Origin: Pseudovirgaria hyperparasitica
Taxonomy: Eukaryota; Ascomycota; Dothideomycetes; Acrospermales; Acrospermaceae
DNA: 64,000 bases
NCBI RefSeq assembly: GCF_010093815.1
Contig: NW_022985559.1
Coordinates: 523,770-587,769, forward strand
Reading direction: 5' to 3'
In this document: one piece after another, positions 57,261 to 64,000 of the stretch
Numbering within the stretch: the stretch's first letter is position 1
How the letters are laid out: every line of letters begins with the position of its first letter
The notes under the pieces: generated by a model
Seen by the model: the letters and a program-made list of their open reading frames with translations, nothing else
Database searches by the model: none
Told to the model about the DNA's origin: nothing
Translations under genes and position numbers: made by a program

Positions 57261-59101
57261 ATGGGTGGAATGATGAGAGAGAATGCCGCACAGATGCGTG
57301 CAGAGCGCGCCCTGACCGACCAAATGAAGATCCTCCCCAAGAGTCAACTATACGCCGTGACATCCATACTTTCCATTGCAATGTTGGCCACATACATGGA
57401 TCAAAACGGTGTCAGTGTTACTGTCCCAATCATTGGCACCTCCCTGGGGGCCGAAGATACCATATCCTGGGCAGGTACGAGCAGTCTAGTAGCCAACACC
57501 GTATTCAGTGCGCTCTACGGACGGATGAGTGACATATGGGGCCGCAAAAGAGTTTTCATATCCGCGCTCGTGGTGCTATCATTTGCGGATGTTATGTGCG
57601 GCTTGTCACAGAATGGACCAATGCTCTACTTCTTCCGTGGCGTCGCCGGTGCAGCTGGTGGCGGCGTGACGAACCTGACAATGATGATCCTCTCTGACGT
57701 TTGCACCCTTGAGCAACGTGGGACATTCCAAGGCATTATAGGCAGCATGGTAGGCATTGGGAACGTCATCGGTCCATTCATCGCCGCTGCGTTCCTCAGC
57801 ACAAATGTGAATAAAGAAGAAAGCCGTCTAGGCGTCGGCTGGAGAGCATACTTCTACTTCCTAGCACCATTGGTGGCTGCAGCTGCAGTTGTGTCTGGGA
57901 TATTACTTCCGAATCTACAGAAGGAGAATAAGAAACTGGATCACAAGTCCTGTGAGAAGAAAGTCTTGACTGCGTGGGAGAATGTCCAGATGTTCGACTG
58001 GGGCGGTCTTGTTCTTAGCGCTGCGTCGATAATACTTATCCTGATCCCCATATCCGGTGGTGGCGCATATTTTCCGTGGAATGGCCCGGTCGTCATATCC
58101 TTCCTCGTCATCGGAAGTGTCCTTCTCGTCGCACTCATCCTATATGAATGGAAGGTCGCAAGATTGCCTATGATACCTGGTACATCCCCTTTATGCTCCA
58201 ACACTCTCACACATGACAAAAACTGACCAATCTTGTAGTAACCCTCTTCAGCAATACCGCCATAGCAGTAGTGCTCGCCCAATGCTTCCTCATTGGCTTC
58301 GTCTACCAGACATATATATATTACCTACCTTTATACTTCCAAAACGTGCGCCAATTCTCGCCTATCGTCTCTGCGGCCTTGATCTGCCCGATCGTCGTCA
58401 TGCAAGCCACGTTTTCTGTGGCCACGGGCCGATACATCTCTTATCGCAAGCGCTATGGTGAAGTTATCATTGTTGGCTTCATTCTCTTCACTCTTGGTGC
58501 AGGACTGACAGTTCTGTTTGATGTGGATACATCACCTGTGGCGATAGTCTTCACCCTGGGCTGCGTCGGCATCGGCGTGGGATGTGTGTTCCAGCCGACG
58601 CTGATTGCGCTGCAAGCTCATAGCCCAAAACCAAATCGAGCAGTTGCAGTATCAATGAGGAATTTCTTCCGATGCCTGGGCGGAGCGATCGGGCTGGCTG
58701 CTTCTGCGGCTGTGCTGCAGGCGACGCTACGCAAGAATCTCCCAGAGGAGTTCAGCAGTTATGCAGACCATACATACAGTCTCAGCGGCGCCGGGAAAGA
58801 GGTTAGTCCGGAGAATTTTGCGAGGATCAGACATGGCTATATGCTCTCGAGCCGCGCAGTGTTCATTGTACAGGTCCCGCTTATGTTCCTTTGTTTGCTG
58901 GGCTGCTGGTTTGTCAAAGATAGAGGATTGGAGAGGCCAGATGAGCGCGAAGAGAGGGAGAGAAGGGAGAGATCACAGCAGACAATGGTTATGGAAGACA
59001 CGGATATTGAGAAGGCTGTTCGGCAGCTTGATAGTGAGATGACAAGTGATGATGAAATGGTTGACAGTGGTAAGAGCAGCGAGGAACAAGTCCGATCATA
59101 G
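57261..59101 (+). CDS. MFS transporter, DHA2 (14-TM drug:H+ antiporter) type
   Basis: Two exons (57261-58179, 58239-59101) joined over a 59-bp intron give 593 aa. Seen: a soluble N-tail of about 30 residues, TM1 with AMLATYMDQNGVSVTVPII (the DHA2 D1 motif, Asp46), motif A GRMSDIWGRKR (87-97), motif C-like GIGNVIGPFIAAA, the 14-TM layout with a central RLPMIP loop, and an acidic, Glu/Arg-rich cytosolic C-tail of about 75 residues. Members export drugs, toxins, amino acids or siderophores, usually at the plasma membrane or vacuole. It is divergent from the NCS1 permease and the last gene of the accessory set, so it may export a pathway intermediate or a toxic substrate (inference). Confidence 0.92.
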
Positions 59102-61174
59102 GCGCTGCATGGGGTTGGAAGACTTTGATGATCATGACTAAAAGTATATAGAGCCCAAAACCATAGACGAGATAACGATGCATAGAATCATGATTTACTT
59201 GCACCTTCAATCTTTCATACTGACTACTGAACTGATAATTTGCAGCGCATCGAGCAGAAGAGAACCAAACCGACGAGAATCATAAGCTCGCACAAGACAA
59301 ACCTTTCTTGTAAAAATCCCCGCGCCTTGTCGGCTCCTAGCATCTCCAAGACGATTCCACGCTTAGCATGGCCCTCACCGAGACCTTAACAATCTTGTCC
59401 GGTTCTTGGATGACCATTTTACGTCTGCAGGATCACTGACCACTTCGTTTCAACATCTATAGGCTAAAGTTATCCCCTTGTCAAGGATGTCACTAGAGTT
59501 GTTTGATGCTTGGTTCGACACGTGCGATCGACAATGGAGATCATCGGACAAGTTTATCCGAATCTTAGGTGACCGTACCAACCATTTGTCTAAGCAAAAC
59601 TTTGATCTCGTGAATAGAATCGCCTGTCAATCAGGTCAAGTGAGGATAGTTACAAATTAATTAGACTACCCTACAAGACTAAACGCGCCAAACATTCCTC
59701 GATCTAATGGACTATCTGAACCACGTTTCGCACTTCGACGGACAATTTCAAAATTCCTCGGAAAGTTCCATAGTCAAACCCATTCGTATTCGGAACGATT
59801 GGGTTCCATGGCGAGGTAGGAGAGGCTGACCTAAAGTTGATGCATACACAAGGCATTGTGATATGTCAGCCCTTGGTTGAGCTGGCGTGTGGAATAGTGA
59901 ACGTAATAAAAATTATTCTATAAGGCGAGATAGTGGAGAAGCCGATGATAGGTCTTCAAGCGAAATACGGAGACAATGAATGCATTCGACTAAAGTTCCA
60001 GAATTTGGCTTCATTGCTGGTTCTCGTGTTCGCAATCACCGCTGTCGTGCATATAAAGCATTCCGCCCACAAAAATTACTTGATAAGCACCCAGACACTT
60101 TTATCTCTCTACTATTTTTGCAATAGTGACAGTAGACTAAGCTTATACAATACACCTTTAGCATTCTCTGACGCCTCACACGCAGATTCATGTACGCTCA
60201 TAGGCCTAATACGAACCCATGTGGAGGCGACCAAAGTATGTGTGATGTTTTCAGTAGCAATGATTACGATCCATCAGTCCTAATGTCACAATACAGTTGC
60301 GGCGTGTCGAACATCTGGCTTTGGTGGCCTCAAGAGTCGAGGGATTTTTTCAAAGATCAAGACTGGCAGCTGGAGAAACCTGACTGATTGCCTTCGCAGT
60401 TGAGAGTGTTAATGTTACAGTAGGACTCACGTATAACGGCATGATCAGGAAGAAGACATACTTAGTCTACTCTATGACGTGTTCTATTTCACTGGCATTT
60501 GATTGTCAATGGTTTTACTCAAGCCTGAATCCCAATCATTCCATCCCGTCTCTTCATATTCGTATTCTCAAAGGTTAACCTACGAACTACACTTTGCGAT
60601 ATATGTGTAAAAGCTGATATTCGTCGCGTGCTACATCACAAGACTTGATGAGGAAGGGCCCCGTTGAGGGTATCTTGCAACTAATAAACTTACTTACCTA
60701 CAATGTAGCTCTCACTAATGAAATATATGGATATTTCTTAAAGGATGCCTACAAGCACCATTATGATACAGTTTTCCGTGAAATATGAATGTATATTTCG
60801 ATACTGAGAATTGCGATCTATGCCATATGACTGGTCAGAATGATTGCGCTTGATCGAAGGGCTCTAGGTTTCACAAGTCTAGCATTGGGAGAGGTATGGA
60901 CTTTGGAACGCATAATATCTCACTCAGATTAGGACCTCATATAGCGTCATCCTGTATTTCATGCAACAATAAGTTATAGAATGGAAGGTTTATAGTTGCC
61001 GGACGTGAATGTGACAAGAGGTGTTATGGTATCCCGATCGATGGCAGCATCATACATTTTGACGATCCATGTTGCTGGCCTCCTGGTGCCGATCGAAGAT
61101 TTCTATCACACTCATGAGGTTTTTTTTTCATTCAACTCCTCCTTAAAAGAATGCCACAGCAATATTTACCGGCT
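59102..61174. other. Gene-poor interval
   Basis: About 2.1 kb in which no gene can be supported. A short plus-strand frame at 59487-59660 (MSLELFDAWFDTCDRQW...) has good composition but only 57 codons and no family. No repeats, RIP-like signature or RNA gene recognised. Confidence 0.4.
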
Positions 61175-62018
61175 CTACGAAATAATGGAGGTAGCTCTGA
61201 TATAAGTTCCACGTCGTGTCCAGTGTTGGCTGATAGGTATCGCAAGGATCCTAAGGTGTGGCAAAGCCCAACCCAGTTGTCTAGTCGATGAAAGATCAAA
61301 CCACTGTGCCAATTGAGTACACTCGTCTCCAAAGATTATGACCAGTGTTTTGACTCTGTTGATTTCAGGTAATCTTTCTGCGTACGGTAGCTTAAGGGAG
61401 TCGAACATACTTAGCTTGTAAAGCCCCTTGGGACGAGGTAGGAAGCAGTTCCACGACTCTTGAGGAGAAAATACGGCCATCTTCAGTTCAATATCATCAG
61501 AGCCTGGTCGGTCCCAGGTCTTGATCAGGTCGAATAGTTTTGTGACTTGTTCGTGGATGTGGTCGTTGTCAGCGTCACGCATCCACTGTATATACTTGAT
61601 CTGACTTTCCTTTCCGTGGCTTTCAAGGTATACTTCGAAAGAGAGCCTTGATAGAGCTTGCTGACGGTGCTCGTACCGAAAGTACTCACAGAATTTATCC
61701 CATGATAAAGCAGAACTCTGTAGAATGAATTCTCTGTCAGGGAAAATCTTGCGGAACACCATGGTTTCGATGATGCTGAGCCAGGACTGGGACACGAGAC
61801 TATACTTGCTGAACTCGATCGCTGCTGAAAGATTCTGTACACCAGCCTCGCCTGTTTTGTCATTCGTCAGCCTTTGTTCCATAGAGTGAAAAGATGGATC
61901 ATTCTTGAGACATACAAGCAGCTTGAGAAAGAGGTATATCTCCAAATACATTTTCGAACAGTTCTTCAAACACCATGAGTTTCAACTCTATCGGGATGTC
62001 TTCAAATGATGCCATCAT
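61175..62018 (-). CDS. F-box-like fungal protein
   Basis: Exon 1 (61950-62018) and exon 2 (61175-61834) joined across a 115-bp intron give 242 aa. Seen: an F-box-like start, MMASFEDIPIELKLMVFEEL, continued after the splice by EFSKYSLVSQSWLSIIETMV and FRKIF, the usual F-box to substrate-region order in large expanded fungal families. The remaining part has SWDKFCEYF and long helical stretches without further known domain. F-box proteins recruit substrates to SCF ubiquitin ligases, but many lineage-specific fungal copies have no known target. The intron (GTATTT donor, GTGTACAG acceptor) is longer than most here. Length is short for such families (often 350-500 aa), so the C-terminus may be truncated. 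Confidence 0.65.
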
Positions 62019-63708
62019 TTGAGTGCCCGTCAAGCACTGGAATTTGAAGGTCAAGGTTCAATTAACTTCGAAGCTCGATCAGAACACGATCTTTTTCCAG
62101 TTCAGAGATCTATCCGAATTTTATTCCAGTCGCTAGAAGCTCGCTAACCTTGCAAGTGTGACGAAGTAGATTCTGAGGTGGAGAGAGTGAGTCAAGATTC
62201 CTGGCAGATTTCAACCATGTGATGAGTTCTGGTGTGCGCTTTCGCGTTGTACCTGCTACTGTTTTGCGTCGTTTTGATTCAACGCTAGTCCTGAACTTGA
62301 AAATAAAATCGGATTTCTACCATAACACAGAAGGCAGCAGCTAGAGGAACGTGACATCGATGTATAGCCTTAATCTTTATATATGATCGAGGTCGTACCT
62401 ACTTCGAAGTTATGTGTAGCAGTCTGCAACTTGCTCATAGCTAGATTCTCGCTCTAGACTTGGGAATTTGTATAATATACAGGTCACCACCTCTAAACAT
62501 AGCATACAGGCCGACATGAAAGCGAACCATACTAGCTACATCCAGCATCCAGCTTTGCAGACCATGAGTACTAAAGCTTGTACAGTGCCATGCGTAGTGA
62601 GTTATCGCTGTCAGCCGTTCTGATCCTTTAATGAGTATAACCCAAAATGAGCTTGATCCTCTTGTGTCAGCGATCGCCGAAGTCATCGTGCAAGTTTTGC
62701 CGGTCACTGAGATTAAGAAGTTGTTTACGTATGACAAATGACACATGGATACGTGGGAAGCACTCAAACAACATCTAAAGATGACAATGTGTAAATCAAC
62801 ACTGGATTTTGTTGGGTGCGATGATTCGTAGAGAACCGAAAGCTTTCTTACGATATGTAAGTAGCCTCGGAACTGTCATGCGCGTTATCATGAGAGCTCT
62901 ATTGAAATTGGCAGTGCATGCATTGGTTATATTTTGAGATATGATCGGACATCCGGGGTCTCTATCTGAGTCCCAGTGTCTTGGTGTGGGATACCGTCGA
63001 CAAACAAGATGCTGGACGCCGCTCACGTCAACTCGAGTTTTGGCACTTACTTCGTTCTCTCTACACTGAAGACATTTATTATGACCGGCTGTTGAGAGTC
63101 GAAGCGACCGCGGAGTGCGACTCGAAAGACCGCGCAAAAGTGCATCACTTGAACCGAGATAGGTGTCAGAATACATCCTCTTACAGCCCGTCCAGCAGCT
63201 GACTTTGCTTATAGGCTACCACGCGTATGTATGTCGTTGGTGTCATGCATGTCTGGCACTAGACCAACTAGGCTGCTTAGGTAATTTGCCGACAGCATGC
63301 GATTTACGTTGCTATATATATGCGAAAACTTCATTCAATGAAGCTGGCGCCATATTGCAGATGAACTGTTCGACGAAATGATCCTGCAAGCAAGTGATTT
63401 CATGGAACTGCATTTCAACGATTCTGATGTCCAATCTGCAACTTAGACGCTACAAAGCTTGGCTGGACAATATGATGTTTCAGTTCAGATCATCGGAGTT
63501 ATCCTAAGCTTTTTTTATAGCTTTTGTTGTGGGAATGTTTCTCGGGCTTTGTCCAAAGCATCGATGTGAGTGGCATCTTGATATAACTGGTTTCGACCGA
63601 ACATTGACACCCGTTTGGTTATTACAGTATCGATCAGGTAGGATTGGTGTGGTATAGTATATATCACCAAATGATGTGAAGGAACAGAATCTAAAGGTAC
63701 CGATGACT
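62019..63708. other. Gene-poor interval
   Basis: About 1.7 kb with the F-box gene promoter at its left side. The open frames at 62441-62767 and 62796-63176 (minus) show no domain and irregular composition. No repeats seen. Confidence 0.4.
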
Positions 63709-63963
63709 TCAACCATCATCCAGTAAGGAGTCTATCAATTCCCGATTGGCTCCACTTGAAGCGGCAATGGATTGAAGGGCGGCGTGTACAGCGCGGCTTT
63801 CTGACCTGACACTTCGTAGAGCTTGCTCGAGAGCTGAAACACGGCTGTTTAGTCGAGTATTTTCTTGAGAAAGGTGTCGATACCGTCCAAACTTGTGTTC
63901 GGAATCACTGTGTCCTTTGCGCTGTTCTAATGGCTCATTGTGAGCGTCTGGATCTTGACTCAT
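63709..63963 (-). CDS. Small coiled-coil protein (84 aa), possibly partial
   Basis: From the ATG at 63963 the frame encodes 84 aa: a polar start (SQDPDAHNEPLEQRKGHSDS), then YRHLSQENTRLNSRVSALEQ and further heptad-like Leu/Ala spacing to about residue 65, ending IDSLLDDG. It looks like a bZIP-type leucine zipper without an obvious basic region. The frame is open to the window edge, so it may be the last exon of a longer gene starting outside. No family assigned. Confidence 0.4.
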   Translation of the reverse strand: MSQDPDAHNEPLEQRKGHSDSEHKFGRYRHLSQENTRLNSRVSALEQALRSVRSESRAVHAALQSIAASSGANRELIDSLLDDG

Positions 63964-64000
63964 ATTGTAAGGTTGTAGCACGGGTGACACGAGAGTATTA

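Noticed and set aside
62796-63176. Minus-strand open frame of about 126 codons near the right edge
   Set aside because: Arg/Ser/Thr-rich, no domain, and no plausible promoter or intron context.

Overview
The window looks like a chromosome segment of a filamentous ascomycete (Pezizomycotina, possibly Dothideomycetes; the class is inference). Genes carry short introns (about 48-142 bp) with GT...CTGAC/CTAAC...AG signals. Fungal-type Zn2Cys6 regulators, a CFEM protein and a P450 are present. Repeats carry a strong RIP-like signature: about 22 kb (17.3-39.1 kb) is AT-rich and almost devoid of CA/TG dinucleotides.

Layout. 1-7.3 kb: a MAL-like sugar set, with a GH13 alpha-glucosidase (partial, minus), a MAL-activator-type Zn2Cys6 factor (plus) and a sugar permease (plus). 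A TIR DNA transposon holding a nested solo LTR sits between the glucosidase and the regulator. 7.9-10.5 kb: two unrecognised conserved-looking minus-strand genes. 10.5-14.3 kb: a gene-poor stretch ending in a small secreted CFEM protein. 15.0-16.9 kb: D-xylulose kinase.

17.3-39.2 kb: a nested block of retroelement fossils. A Ty1/Copia element (outermost, TSD at both ends) is split by two Ty3/Gypsy elements. One of these is 7.0 kb in minus orientation. The other is 9.5 kb in plus orientation and has about 3 kb of extra coding-looking sequence downstream of integrase. A 152-bp solo LTR free of the RIP pattern was apparently added last.

39.4-43.2 kb: a mitochondrial-type CDF metal transporter and a class II aldolase/adducin protein. 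45.6-59.1 kb: a compact accessory set of Zn2Cys6 factor, cytochrome P450, PuuE/cyclic-imide-hydrolase-like deacetylase-fold hydrolase, amidase, NCS1 permease and 14-TM DHA2-type MFS transporter. The hydrolase and amidase are divergently transcribed from a 460-bp promoter holding several GATA sites and a perfect CGG-N4-CCG palindrome. A very similar CGGAC-N2-CCGA site lies upstream of the NCS1 permease. I infer a nitrogen-regulated uptake-and-ring-opening pathway for a nitrogen heterocycle or cyclic imide; the substrate is unknown. This is the most interesting system in the window. 61.2-64.0 kb: an F-box-like protein and a small coiled-coil ORF.

Gene models were built by eye from reading frames and splice signals. 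Family names come from motifs, not database searches.
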